The notes below the pieces were generated by a model. The model did not search any database. It worked only from the letters and a program-made list of their open reading frames with translations, and was not told the origin of the DNA. A stretch of 32,554 nt of DNA. It comes from Rhodococcus jostii NBRC 16295. GTDB taxonomy: Bacteria > Actinomycetota > Actinomycetes > Mycobacteriales > Mycobacteriaceae. Of this stretch, positions 8,380 through 17,307 are shown piece after piece. Position numbers and translations under genes: made by a program. The stretch is taken from the NCBI RefSeq assembly GCF_001894825.1, contig NZ_BCWY01000092.1, positions 1 through 32,554 of the forward strand, written 5' to 3'. How positions within the stretch are numbered: position 1 is the stretch's first letter; every line of letters starts with the position of its first letter.

Positions 8380-9260
8380 CAAGACACAGATGGCCACACG
8401 AGTGTCAAGGCCGACGCCGACGCGATGCAGGATGTTCTGGTCGAGACCTGCGCCGCAGGCTGCACCGCGAGCCGGAGGTGGCACTCAACCTGCAGCGCAC
8501 CCAGCCCCGTGTCCAGGGTGCGCCACTCTAGATCTCGATCGGCGAGTCGCTGTCTTCGGTGACTGCTGTGGTACGCGCGACCGCCGGAACCCAACCGAGC
8601 CTGCCACGGTGATGTCGCGTGCCGACATGGACGCCTTGCCGATCGAAGAGCAGGCGAACAAGGAGTTCGCATCGAGCAACGGTGCCAACCATGCATGCGG
8701 CCATGACCTGCACACCGCCGCGTTGATTGGTGCCGCGCACCTGCTATCGCAACACCGGGATCGGGTCGCGGGTCAGGTGGTCTTCCAGCCACAGGCGAGG
8801 AGGGCTTGGGACGGCACCGCAGCGATGATCACCGAAGGTGTTCTCGACGCGAGCGGTCGCCGCGCCGACTTCGCCCACGGCATGGACGTGTTCTCAAGCA
8901 AATTGCCCACTGGGCTGTTCTGCATAGGCCCGGCCCAGTGCTCTCGGCCTCCCGTTCTGTCCGTCACCATGCGGGGCGCCGGCGGGCACGGTTCCATGCC
9001 GCACACGGCGAAGGATCCGGTGGTCGCCGACGCGGAAATGATCGCTTCGTTGCAGACCATGTCACTCGGAGCTGTGATCACGGTCGGTGTGGTCAAAGCG
9101 GCGACGCGCACAATGTCATCCCCGACACCGCGACGTTCGAGGAGACGGTGCGGCAGTACTCGCCTGGACAGCCGCGAGACGATGATCACCCTCATCGGCG
9201 CCACCACGACGACCTCCAGGCTGACCGTCACTCCCCACTGCCGACTACCCCACTGACTTG
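8380..9260 (+). pseudogene. Broken M20D amidohydrolase (hippurate hydrolase-like)
   Basis: The family sequence can be followed through three frames. KADADAMQDVLVE is followed after a shift by RLHREPEVALNLQRTQ, an in-frame TAG at 8529-8531, then IGESLSSVTAVVRATAGTQP. A shift near 8611 leads to SRADMDALPIEEQ, GANHACGHDLHTAALIGAAH, GGHGSMPHTAKDPVVADAE and ITVGVVKA. A last shift near 9100 leads to NVIPDTATFEETVRQYSPGQ. Metal-binding motifs such as HACGHDLHT are still present, so decay is recent. With at least three frameshifts and one stop the gene cannot make a full protein. The intact paralogous family member upstream (M20 deacylase) may have made it dispensable. Confidence 0.75.
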
Positions 9261-9275
9261 ATTCACGACGAGCCC

Positions 9276-9800
9276 TTACTTCCCAATCGGACTGCGGCTG
9301 GGTTTGGTCGCGGTCAGGACAAACACGCCGCCCGCGATCAGCAGGGCAATTGCTGACAACGCAAGCACCGCGCCGATGCGAATGTTGGGCAGCCCCTCGA
9401 AAAACACCGACCAAGGCAGCGGACCCTTGACCGCCAATACTGTCACCACCAACTGGAACGCACCGGCAACCACGGACAGCGCGGCGATCAGGAGGTTTCG
9501 GGTTATCGCGAGCAGGATCATCAACGCCGTCGTGACCACCGCGAACGCCCACGCAAGCCAGCTGAAATAGGCCACCTGCACCGAGGAGGTGCTTTCGGCG
9601 GTGGCGGCGGCGAGCGCGGCAAACGACAGCTCCGCGGCGGGGACGTTGGCTTGTGGCTGCGCCGGGACATACGTCCATGCCGGGCCGAGCAAGGCGCCCC
9701 AGACCGCCGCGGCGCCCGCAATCGGGAGCATGCCGGCGGCGACACGGGTGATGACGCCGGACCTGGCCGGGGTGTGAACTGCGGTATCGATTGGACTCAT
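9276..9800 (-). CDS. Four-helix membrane protein of unknown function
   Basis: The 174-residue protein has four predicted membrane helices: around residues 18-42 (GMLPIAGAAAVWGALLG), 79-100 (YFSWLAWAFAVVTTALMILLA), 105-125 (LLIAALSVVAGAFQLVVTVLA) and 143-165 (IGAVLALSAIALLIAGGVFVL). An alanine-rich extracytoplasmic loop follows the first helix. I do not recognise the family. It is the only gene on the minus strand behind copy 2 of the shared promoter element (96 nt from its ATG at 9798-9800), so it probably belongs to the same regulon as the deacylase and BMC operons. A transport or sensing role for the pathway substrate is possible but unproven. Confidence 0.7.
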   Translation of the reverse strand: MSPIDTAVHTPARSGVITRVAAGMLPIAGAAAVWGALLGPAWTYVPAQPQANVPAAELSFAALAAATAESTSSVQVAYFSWLAWAFAVVTTALMILLAITRNLLIAALSVVAGAFQLVVTVLAVKGPLPWSVFFEGLPNIRIGAVLALSAIALLIAGGVFVLTATKPSRSPIGK

Positions 9801-9861
9801 GCGTTACGCCATCCTTTGGGGTGGTGACCAATGTGGTGGCGACGAAGATCGTCGTCATGGC

Positions 9862-9959
9862 GTTCAAGCATGTCGATGCTGGATGCTCCGGCGGATCGGT
9901 CATATTGCGGAGCGCATACCGAGTTTGAGGGCGAATCCGTATCGAGATCGGTATTCCGA
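9862..9959. promoter_or_regulatory. Shared promoter/operator element, copy 2, with extra palindrome
   Basis: TCGGTCATATTGCGGA (9896-9911) is followed by GCGCATACCGAG. On the side of the minus gene, 23 nt away, lies GTTCAAGCATG (9862-9872; CATGCTTGAAC when read toward the gene). A further near-palindrome, TCGGTATTCCGA (9948-9959), lies toward the plus-strand flavin reductase and contains the same TCGGTAT half. The region could therefore control both divergent genes. Confidence 0.6.
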
Positions 9960-10040
9960 CCGATTACCTGCTATTGCCTATGTCACAGACTCGTTTCACC
10001 AGCAACGAAGTGTCCCTGCCCTCGACGAAAGCGCAGCGAA

Positions 10041-10556
10041 ATGACGACCACCGAAACACTGACCTCTCCGACCACCGCCTTTGACCAGCGTGCATTGCGG
10101 TCGTTCTACGGCGGGATGCCCAGCGGTGTACTCGCTCTCGCCGCCATGGTCGACGGGGCACCCATCGGCATGGCGGTGAGCTCGTTCACCAACGTGTCGT
10201 TGGATCCACCGCTGGTGGTCGTGTCGATTCGCAGCGAATCCAGCACGTGGCCGGTACTCAGTAAGGCAGCGGTGATCGGGGCAAGCATTCTGGCCGAACC
10301 ACAGGCAGCCTGCGGAAAACAGCTGTCGATGGGCGAAGCAGACAGCCGATTCGACGACATCAACTATTCGGTTGCCGACTCCGGTGCGGTCGTCATCGAT
10401 GAAGCCGCGGCCTGGTTTGAGGCCACACCCAGCGAGCCCATACAAGCCGGTGATCACTTCCTGGTGCTGCTGGCGCTGCAATCGATCTCAAGCGACACCG
10501 ACCGTGCACCGCTGCTGTTCTTCCGAAGCAAGTTCGCCGGAGTTCGCCATGCCTAA
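10041..10556 (+). CDS. Flavin reductase family protein (FMN-binding split barrel)
   Basis: The 171-residue protein matches the flavin reductase-like split-barrel family: an N-terminal RSFYGGMPSGVLALAAMVDG, GMAVSSFTNVSLDPPLVVVS (the flavin-contacting strand-loop), ILAEPQAACGKQLS, and a C-terminal GDHFLVLLALQSI strand. Such enzymes reduce free FMN or FAD with NAD(P)H for a partner monooxygenase. The natural partner here is the LLM monooxygenase at 23828-24988, since both lie behind copies of the same promoter element. The chosen ATG at 10041 begins the recognisable protein; the open frame extends upstream through the promoter region. Its TAA overlaps the next gene by 8 bp. Confidence 0.85.
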   Translation: MTTTETLTSPTTAFDQRALRSFYGGMPSGVLALAAMVDGAPIGMAVSSFTNVSLDPPLVVVSIRSESSTWPVLSKAAVIGASILAEPQAACGKQLSMGEADSRFDDINYSVADSGAVVIDEAAAWFEATPSEPIQAGDHFLVLLALQSISSDTDRAPLLFFRSKFAGVRHA

Positions 10557-11016
10557 TCCGTCGACCGCAGCCAAGCGGGTGACCCTGTTCGTGACGCGCC
10601 GCGGTGCCCAGCCGATGTTCACACCGACCGCCGCGGCTGGCGAGCTGAAGCCGCACCTGTTGGACGCCGATAATTTGCGGGAAGCGGCGGTACTGACCAG
10701 CAGGCTGAGCCAGGAACCCGACACAAGCTTTCCGCTGACCCTGCTTCGGATCGATACGACCGGAAAGCCCGAGTCCGCGAATCAGTCGGCGATCCCCTTC
10801 CCTGCGTCGCCGCGGTTGTTGGCAGGGCTGATCGCCGATGCCGTGACGACGGGCGTCGCCGACGGCGCGGTGATCCGCATGGCCGACAACCCACCGATTC
10901 CACATCAACTCCGCACAGAGGTCGCTGCTCACCTCGACCAGGCAGGCTTCACGGTTTCGTTCTACATCCCGGGCTGGGTGCTCGAGGACGAGGACAGCCT
11001 CCGCTCAGCAGGCTGA
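10549..11016 (+). CDS. Unknown 155-aa protein coupled to the flavin reductase
   Basis: I do not recognise this soluble 155-residue protein. It starts at an ATG (10549) inside the last codons of the flavin reductase gene, an 8-bp overlap that implies translational coupling. It has no signal peptide or membrane helix. Visible segments are RVTLFVTRRGAQPMF, a Leu/Ala-rich middle (PRLLAGLIADAVTTGVADGA) and an acidic tail (GWVLEDEDSLRSAG). The coupling suggests it works with, or is needed in equal amounts to, the flavin reductase. Confidence 0.7.
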   Translation: MPNPSTAAKRVTLFVTRRGAQPMFTPTAAAGELKPHLLDADNLREAAVLTSRLSQEPDTSFPLTLLRIDTTGKPESANQSAIPFPASPRLLAGLIADAVTTGVADGAVIRMADNPPIPHQLRTEVAAHLDQAGFTVSFYIPGWVLEDEDSLRSAG

Positions 11017-11136
11017 CACACGGCCGCCGGCCGGCGCGCTGGCGATTCGGCGCCACGGTATCGCCCCGTCCCGAGATAGACTTGAGTGACAGGATTCGTC
11101 CATCGATGCACGTGTTCGCCGAGCTTGGGACGGCCA

Positions 11137-14100
11137 ATGGCTGAAGTCGACCCGCTGGCCACCCAGCGCGCGCCCGCGGTAGATATTGCCGCCGAGTTGG
11201 CTGCCGAAGGATTCCAGGATGCACACGAGATTGCGCATGGCGGGTTCGGTGTCGTCTACCGCTGCGAGCAACCCGCACTCGAACGCACGGTAGCGGTCAA
11301 GGTACTGACCGCGGACCTCGACGAAGAGAACTTTCAACGGTTCATCGAAGAACAGCACGCGATGGGCCGACTCTCCGGGCACCCCAATATCGTCACAATC
11401 CTGCACACCGGCGCGACCGGGAGCGGACGGCCCTACATCGTGATGCCCTACCATCGCCAAGAATCGCTCGAAACGCACATTCGCGAGCATGGCCCGATCG
11501 GCTGGGCCGACGCGCTGCGGCTGGGTGTAAAGATTGCTGGTGCGCTCGCCGCCGCACACCGCATCGACATCCTGCATCGCGATGTCAAACCCGGCAACAT
11601 CCTACTCACCGAATACGGCGAACCCGAACTGACCGACTTCGGCATAGCGCGAATCACCGGCGGAGTGCAAACCGCCGCCGGGATCATCCTCGGCTCCCCG
11701 GCATTCACCGCACCCGAAGTGCTCCGCGGCGAACCGGCAAGCGTCGCTTCCGACCTCTACGGACTCGGCGCCACCCTGTTCTGCGCGGTCACCGGCCACG
11801 CCGCGTTCGAACGGCGCAGCGGCGAAGATGTTGTTGCGCAATTCCTTCGCATCACAAACGAACCGATTCCGTCCCTGCACGACTACGACCTCCCCTCCGA
11901 CATTGCCGCGGTCATCGAACGGGCAATGGCGCAGGACCCCAAGGACCGCCCGACAAGTACCACCGAATACGGCGAGGAGCTGCGCGCCGTGCAACGTCGC
12001 AAGGGGTTGGCGGTCAACGAAATGGCGATGCCCACCGCACTCGCCACCGAGCAGTCCCGAAAACTCGGAGCAACCGGATCGGGCGCGGCCGCGATCCCCA
12101 GAACCGCCCGGCACAACATTTCGGCCGACGTCACGAGCTTCGTCGGACGCGGTCAAGAAACTCGGGAGATCAGGACCCTGCTGCGCAAGACGCGGCTGCT
12201 GACGCTGACCGGCATCGGTGGGGTGGGAAAGTCCCGCCTTGCCAGATCGGCCGGGCTGGCAATCCAGCGCGCTTTCCGGGATGGCGTGTGGCTGACCGAT
12301 TTCAATTTCGTTCAGGACGGCAAGTTCATCCAGCAGGCGATCCAGGACTCCACGCCGGGTCCGGCAACTGTGCTCTCGTTGGTCGAGCAACTCCGGGACA
12401 AGAATCTGATGCTGATACTCGACAACTGCGACAAACTCACCGAAGAAATCGCCGATACTGCAGCACATCTCTTGGCGCAGTGTCCGGAGGTGAAGATACT
12501 CGCGACATCACGCACACCGCTCGACATCAGCGCGGAATATGTGCTGAACGTTCACCCGTTCATCCCCGATACCGATCAGGGTGCGCAATCGGAGGTGCTC
12601 AACGACGCGGTGACCCTCTTTCGCGATCGGGCACAGGCAGTTGGCGGCTGGGAGTACGACTCCCGGGCGGAAAACGATGTCGTTCAATTGTGCATCCGAC
12701 TTGACGGGTTGCCATTGGCAATCGAGTTGGCCGCGTTGCGAACCCGGACGATGCCAATTCAGGAGATCAGCCAGCGGCTGACCGATCGCTTCGGGCTGCT
12801 CAAAGGTGGACCCCGCGATATGCATCCCAGGCATCGCAGCCTGTGGACACTGCTGGAGTGGACCTGGGATCAGTGCAGCGTCGCGGAGAAGTCACTGTGG
12901 GCGCAGTTCTCGGTATTTGTCGGATCCGCCGGGCTGGATGCCGTCCGACATATCTGCGCACTAGGACCGACGGCGGATGTCGGAGAGGTCGTGGAGGGTC
13001 TCGTTCAGCATTCGATCCTGACGCGTCGGCGATCGAGAGATACGATTCGATTTCAAATGCTGGACACCATTCGCGAGTTCGGCCAGTTGATGCTCGAACG
13101 CGACGCCGGCTCCTTCGAACTTTCCGCTTCGCCGGCAGATCTGCGTGATCGCCACCTGCATTACTATGCCGCGCTGGCCGCGCAGGCGGAGGGTGACTGG
13201 TTCGGTCCGAATCAGTTTCGGTCGAGGTCGATTGTGGCGAGCGAGATTTCGAACATGCGCGCCGCATTCGACTGGGCGCTCGAAACTCCCGAACGCTCCG
13301 GGACGGCCACCACCATGGTGGCCGACCTCTGGTTCTATTGGCTCGGTTGCGGGCACCTGAAGGAAGGCCGGCTGTGGTCCGAACACGCGTGGAATCGCGT
13401 GCACAACTTCGGCATACCGTATTCGGCGCGTGCGCTCTGGGTCCTCGGGTGGAATCTGTTGATCACCGGTGAGGTCACCGGCGCCGAAGTTCGGCTACAG
13501 GAGTGCCTCTCGGAAGCCGCACGACAAGGTGATGCTCGAGCGGCATCGTTTGGGCGAGCACTGTTGGGCGCGGTGCGGTGCTTCCAGGACGACTACGCGG
13601 CTGGCGTCGAGCTCTATACAACGGCGATCGCGGAAGCAAAGCAGCGCGGCGATCAGCTGGCCACCGCCCTGTTTCTGTTTCACCTCGGCGAGGTATATTG
13701 CCTCTACCGAGAGTTCGATCTCGCCGAGGAGTGTTGTCGGGAAAGTATCGCCATCTGCGACCGTTATGGCGATCAATGGTGCAATTCGTTGGCCCGTTGG
13801 GTACAGGCACTGTGCGCTTTCATGCAGAAATCCACCGAACGTGCTGCAGCGATTGCCGCAACGGCGCTGACCGGGATGACGACCATCGAGGATCAGCTCG
13901 GTATCGCGCTGGTCGGCGAACTCTTCGCGTGGATCGCCGCAGAGAACGGCAAGTACTCGGAGGCGGCGGCGCTGCTGGGGGCGACGGGCGCCTATTGGTC
14001 TGCGAGCGGTTCGTCGGTGATGGGCCTGCATCGGCTGATGGAGTACCGCGGGTCGTGCCTGGCAACGATCGAGGCCAATATGACGGATCGTGATTTCAAG

Positions 14101-14460
14101 CGCTCCACCGAGAAGGGTGCGCGCCTCGGTTTCGACGGGATCGCGACCTTGGCGCTGCCTGCGGCCCGCGTTGGTGTCCCGGAGAGTGGCCGAGTGCCCA
14201 TCGAGCACCGGAGCATTCCCGACCGCGGCCGGGTTTCCACCGCACCGAAGCCCTCGGCGGCCCTGGAGAGCCTCACCCCACGGGAATGGGAAATCGCCCG
14301 GCTGGTGACGCAGGGCATGACGAACAAGGAAATTGCGGCAGAACTGATCATCGGCAAGCGCACCGTGGATACCCACGTCGCGCACGTCCTGGCGAAATGT
14401 GGCCTGCGGCGGCGCTCGGAGCTCGCCTCATTGATTGCCACGAGTTCGGACGATTCGTAG
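11137..14460 (+). CDS. PknK-like Ser/Thr kinase - STAND ATPase - TPR - LuxR regulator
   Basis: This 1107-residue regulator has a complete N-terminal kinase: glycine loop AHGGFGVVYRC (33-43), Lys55 in VAVK, HRD at 147-149 with DVKPGN, DFG at 167-169 and TAPEVL at 191-196. An ATPase follows, with Walker A GIGGVGKS (359-366) and Walker B LMLILDN (424-430). Then come an alpha-helical TPR-like region and a C-terminal LuxR helix-turn-helix from about 1046 (LTPREWEIARLV, MTNKEIAAELIIGKRTVDTH). PknK/AcoK/MalT-type proteins integrate a ligand or phosphorylation signal to switch on nearby catabolic operons. It ends exactly one base before the end of the convergent BMC operon, so it is a prime candidate to control that operon. 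The ATG at 11137 is preferred over a GTG 51 bp upstream because protein-like sequence begins there. Confidence 0.88.
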   Translation: MAEVDPLATQRAPAVDIAAELAAEGFQDAHEIAHGGFGVVYRCEQPALERTVAVKVLTADLDEENFQRFIEEQHAMGRLSGHPNIVTILHTGATGSGRPYIVMPYHRQESLETHIREHGPIGWADALRLGVKIAGALAAAHRIDILHRDVKPGNILLTEYGEPELTDFGIARITGGVQTAAGIILGSPAFTAPEVLRGEPASVASDLYGLGATLFCAVTGHAAFERRSGEDVVAQFLRITNEPIPSLHDYDLPSDIAAVIERAMAQDPKDRPTSTTEYGEELRAVQRRKGLAVNEMAMPTALATEQSRKLGATGSGAAAIPRTARHNISADVTSFVGRGQETREIRTLLRKTRLLTLTGIGGVGKSRLARSAGLAIQRAFRDGVWLTDFNFVQDGKFIQQAIQDSTPGPATVLSLVEQLRDKNLMLILDNCDKLTEEIADTAAHLLAQCPEVKILATSRTPLDISAEYVLNVHPFIPDTDQGAQSEVLNDAVTLFRDRAQAVGGWEYDSRAENDVVQLCIRLDGLPLAIELAALRTRTMPIQEISQRLTDRFGLLKGGPRDMHPRHRSLWTLLEWTWDQCSVAEKSLWAQFSVFVGSAGLDAVRHICALGPTADVGEVVEGLVQHSILTRRRSRDTIRFQMLDTIREFGQLMLERDAGSFELSASPADLRDRHLHYYAALAAQAEGDWFGPNQFRSRSIVASEISNMRAAFDWALETPERSGTATTMVADLWFYWLGCGHLKEGRLWSEHAWNRVHNFGIPYSARALWVLGWNLLITGEVTGAEVRLQECLSEAARQGDARAASFGRALLGAVRCFQDDYAAGVELYTTAIAEAKQRGDQLATALFLFHLGEVYCLYREFDLAEECCRESIAICDRYGDQWCNSLARWVQALCAFMQKSTERAAAIAATALTGMTTIEDQLGIALVGELFAWIAAENGKYSEAAALLGATGAYWSASGSSVMGLHRLMEYRGSCLATIEANMTDRDFKRSTEKGARLGFDGIATLALPAARVGVPESGRVPIEHRSIPDRGRVSTAPKPSAALESLTPREWEIARLVTQGMTNKEIAAELIIGKRTVDTHVAHVLAKCGLRRRSELASLIATSSDDS

Positions 14461-15240
14461 TCAGATCTCGTCCAACGCGTCGGCGGATTCGGGCAGCACC
14501 TGACCGCCGTCGACCACCAGTGTCTGCCCGGTGATATAGCCGGCCTCGTCGGTGGCGAGGAACAATGCGGCGTTACCGATATCCGCGACCGCGCCGAGCC
14601 TGCCTTGTGGCACCGCGGCGGCCATCCGGTCGAGATACTGCTGGCCCATGCCGTCGAGACCCTCGGTCTTGATGTTGCCCGGCAGCACGGCGTTGATGGT
14701 GATCTTGCGTTTGGCCAGTTCCATCGCCGCCGTGCGGACGAAGCCGAGCTGGGCTGCCTTGCTCGCGCCGTAGTGCGACCAGCCGGGGTAGCCGGTGATG
14801 GGCCCGGTGATCGAGGAGGTGATGACGATGCGCCCGCGGCCGGAGGCGGTCAGCGCAGGAAGGGCCGCCTGCACCGAGTAGACGGTCCCCTTGAAGTTGA
14901 CGTCCAACACGCCGTCGAGGTCGGCCGGGCCGAGGTCTTCGAGCCGGCAGGAGGGAAACACCCCAGCGTTTGCGCACATCACATCGAGTCCACCGTGCCG
15001 CTCGACTGCGGCGTTCACCATCTCCCGGCACGCCGCGGGATCGGCGACATCGACCGACAGGGTGGTCACCTTTCCGCGCAGGCCACTCAACTCGACCGCG
15101 GCGGTGGATAATGCGTCGTCGTCACGGGCGGTGATCAAGACGTTGGCACCGGCGGAGGCGAACACCCGCGCGATGCCTCGCCCGATTCCCTTGCTGCCGC
15201 CGGTGACGATAACGGAGCGACCCTCGATCGATGTAAACAT
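14461..15240 (-). CDS. SDR-family amino-alcohol dehydrogenase (aminoacetone / 1-amino-2-propanol)
   Basis: The 259-residue classical SDR has the cofactor motif TGGSKGIG (13-20), NAG (91-93), a catalytic serine in TSSITG (142-143), Tyr157 and Lys161 in YGASK, and the PGNIKTEG segment. In RMM-type loci this enzyme interconverts aminoacetone and 1-amino-2-propanol with NAD(H), and a Rhodococcus erythropolis homologue is known as an aminoalcohol dehydrogenase. It is the last gene of the BMC operon (31 bp after the kinase, ribosome site gaggaag). Reduction of aminoacetone here could reoxidise the NADH made by the aldehyde dehydrogenase. The substrate assignment rests on gene context. Confidence 0.85.
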   Translation of the reverse strand: MFTSIEGRSVIVTGGSKGIGRGIARVFASAGANVLITARDDDALSTAAVELSGLRGKVTTLSVDVADPAACREMVNAAVERHGGLDVMCANAGVFPSCRLEDLGPADLDGVLDVNFKGTVYSVQAALPALTASGRGRIVITSSITGPITGYPGWSHYGASKAAQLGFVRTAAMELAKRKITINAVLPGNIKTEGLDGMGQQYLDRMAAAVPQGRLGAVADIGNAALFLATDEAGYITGQTLVVDGGQVLPESADALDEI

Positions 15241-15271
15241 GGCTTCCTCGCCTGGTTGAACAAACGTTTAA

Positions 15272-16270
15272 CTAACAGATGGTGCGGCCGCCGGAGTCGA
15301 GATAGCGTTGCGCGATCTCGCAGGTTCCGGCGGCGAAACTCGCGCTTTTTGTCTGTGATTCGCGTGAATGCGCGTGCGATCCCATCCACGCGACGAGCAT
15401 CATCCGGCGCAACAGCACGAAGGTGGCCAACATCTGCTCGTCGGCGTCTGTCAGTTCCGCATACCCGCGGTAGCCGTCGATCCAGGCTGCCTGCCATTCG
15501 CCGAGCGCGGGATCGTCCTCGATGAACGACACCGCTGTGCCGAAGTCGTAGAGATACCAGCCGTATCCGCAGTCGTCGAAGTCGATGACGTTGACCCGGG
15601 GCGGCTCGATGAGCAGGTTGGCCAACCGCAGATCGGCGTGGATCAGTCCGAACCGCTCCGGTCCGCGGCCATAGGTCTCGAGCCGGTGCCGCATCAGTTC
15701 CACGGCCGGGGTCAGCTGCGCGATCTCGGCCGGCCCGATCCCACCGCCGTCCTGCCATCGGCCCCACCGCGGGGTGTCACCGAGACTGTGTTCCCAGTCC
15801 CAGGCGAAGCGGGTGAAGCCAGGGGGTTGCGTCCAGCTCTTGGCGTGCCGGTGCAGCCGCGCGGTGATCGCCCCCAGTGTCCGGAAGTCGTCGGGACCGA
15901 CATGGGTCTCGTCCGGTTCGAGCCCACCCATGGTTTCGAACAACACGGCGTGACGAACGCGGCCGTCGACCCGCGTCGTGACGACACGCCGGCCGTCGCG
16001 AGCGCGAATCACGCGCGGCGCGCGCACGCCCGCCCCGGCCCGCAATGCGGCCAGCCAGTCCAGCTCCGATTCGATCGCGCCCCGGCTGTGATAGTCCTCC
16101 CGGTGCACCCGCAGGATGCCGCCGCGGCCGGTCGGGGCGTCGTCGATCAGATAGGTGGCGTTCTCGGAGAGGTTGATCATCCGGCACGCCGCGTCCGCGG
16201 AGAACTCGTACTTCCCCAGCGCTCGCGTCGCGACTTCGTCATCGCGGGCACCGGTTTCTCTTGTTGACAT
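15272..16270 (-). CDS. APH-fold amino-alcohol kinase ((S)-1-amino-2-propanol kinase type)
   Basis: The 332-residue protein has the aminoglycoside-phosphotransferase/choline-kinase fold. The catalytic loop GLIHADLRLANLL holds His211, Asp213 and Asn218, and the metal-binding VIDFDDCGYG starts at Asp230. In mycobacterial and rhodococcal microcompartment loci this kinase phosphorylates (S)-1-amino-2-propanol, the step before the PLP phospholyase; antibiotic resistance is not implied. The start is the ATG at 16268-16270. A GTG lies one codon upstream, and the leader is a short GTGAT repeat with gaggtg as ribosome site. Confidence 0.85.
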   Translation of the reverse strand: MSTRETGARDDEVATRALGKYEFSADAACRMINLSENATYLIDDAPTGRGGILRVHREDYHSRGAIESELDWLAALRAGAGVRAPRVIRARDGRRVVTTRVDGRVRHAVLFETMGGLEPDETHVGPDDFRTLGAITARLHRHAKSWTQPPGFTRFAWDWEHSLGDTPRWGRWQDGGGIGPAEIAQLTPAVELMRHRLETYGRGPERFGLIHADLRLANLLIEPPRVNVIDFDDCGYGWYLYDFGTAVSFIEDDPALGEWQAAWIDGYRGYAELTDADEQMLATFVLLRRMMLVAWMGSHAHSRESQTKSASFAAGTCEIAQRYLDSGGRTIC

Positions 16271-16303
16271 CACATCACATCACCTCACTTCGTTGCCAAC
16301 GCC

Positions 16304-16954
16304 TCAGCCGTGTTCGCGACCCTCGATGCCGTCCAGGACCTTCGTTATCCGGTCGCGGGCAAGGGTCACGTCCTCGGTGGTCCCGCTGATGTAGAGACGT
16401 CCGGCCGCGCCGATCATCTGCACGTCGACCAGCGTGATACCGGGAGAGACCCGCTCCGCCTCGTTGGCCGCGACCGCGGCGAACAGCGCCGGAGTCATCT
16501 CGTAGACGAGCAGCGATTCACCCGGCATCACCATCGATGCCTGCCGATTTCGGTTGAGGATCACGGTGTGCTGGTCGGTGATGTTTTCGATGACGTCGTG
16601 GTACAGCACGCGCGGGCGCAGCTGGTCGTTGGCCTTGTTGCCGGTGCCGGCGAGGATTGCCTCACCGGCGCGGACGACGTCGTCGAGATCTTGGGAATGG
16701 ATTTCGAGGACGCCGAATTGCCGTTCCACGTAGAGGATTCCGGGCTGTACAGCCGGCACGGCTCGCAACGCGAGATCGATCACCCGCTCAATCGCCAGCG
16801 CCGGGGAGACCTCGACGATCAACGCGTGGTCACCCTCGTACGGGGGGTACCCGCGGGCTCGGGTCGGTGTTCCCATGTAGGCGGCGAACTGCCGTTGCAG
16901 GTCATTGACCATGAGATAGACCCGGATGTCGGTGTCAGTGTGTGCTTCGCCCAC
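16304..16954 (-). CDS. BMC-T tandem-domain shell protein (second copy)
   Basis: The 216-residue protein holds two fused BMC domains. The first includes ALIVEVSPALAIERVIDLAL and the conserved strand VERQFGVLEIHS. The second includes ESLLVYEMTPALFAAVAANE and ends with GAAGRLYISGTTEDV. Trimers of such proteins form pseudohexameric shell tiles, often with a larger gated pore for cofactors or bulky metabolites. It starts with GTG at 16952-16954 behind an aaggaa ribosome site and lies 36 bp after BMC-H. It is clearly related to the other BMC-T of the operon (shared VERQFG and GRxYxSGT motifs) but diverged, so the two probably make different tiles. Confidence 0.9.
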   Translation of the reverse strand: MGEAHTDTDIRVYLMVNDLQRQFAAYMGTPTRARGYPPYEGDHALIVEVSPALAIERVIDLALRAVPAVQPGILYVERQFGVLEIHSQDLDDVVRAGEAILAGTGNKANDQLRPRVLYHDVIENITDQHTVILNRNRQASMVMPGESLLVYEMTPALFAAVAANEAERVSPGITLVDVQMIGAAGRLYISGTTEDVTLARDRITKVLDGIEGREHG

Positions 16955-16990
16955 TGTTGTTCCTTCTGCTTGTCCGCCGAGTCGGCGGGA

Positions 16991-17272
16991 CTACTTCGAC
17001 GCCACCGAGAAATGGCCGCCGAGTTCGGCGTGCGGGCGCGGGATGACGTGCACGCTGACCAACTCGCCGACCTGGGTCGCAGTTTCCGCGCCGGCTTCGG
17101 TGGCGGCCTTGACCGCGCCGACCTCCCCGGTGACGATCACCGACACCAGGCCGTCACCGACCTCCTGCCGGTCGGTGATGACGACGTTGGCGGCCTTTAC
17201 CATCGCGTCGGCGGCCGCGAGCGCGGCGACGAATCCCTTGGTCTCGATCATGCCGATGGCGGTGCTGGACAT
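16991..17272 (-). CDS. BMC-H hexameric shell protein
   Basis: The 93-residue single BMC domain matches the CcmK/PduA/EutM type: AIGMIETKGFVAALAAADAM, VGDGLVSVIVTGEVGAVKAA and VHVIPRPH. Hexamers tile the facets of the shell, with a central pore formed at the VGDG loop that passes small polar substrates. It is the only BMC-H in the operon, so it should be the major facet protein. It has the strongest ribosome site in the operon (aaggag), fitting high expression. Confidence 0.95.
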   Translation of the reverse strand: MSSTAIGMIETKGFVAALAAADAMVKAANVVITDRQEVGDGLVSVIVTGEVGAVKAATEAGAETATQVGELVSVHVIPRPHAELGGHFSVASK

Positions 17273-17307
17273 GTGTACTCCTTCTAGTGCTGCCGACTGA
17301 CGGGTTG

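Noticed and set aside
15272..16270. Aminoglycoside resistance gene
   Set aside because: The protein has the APH fold, but its place inside a microcompartment operon fits an amino-alcohol kinase; nothing points to antibiotics.
16266..16285. Short tandem repeat of about five bases before the kinase gene
   Set aside because: Only about three units are present. It contains the ribosome site and is too short to call a functional repeat, although it could allow slippage.
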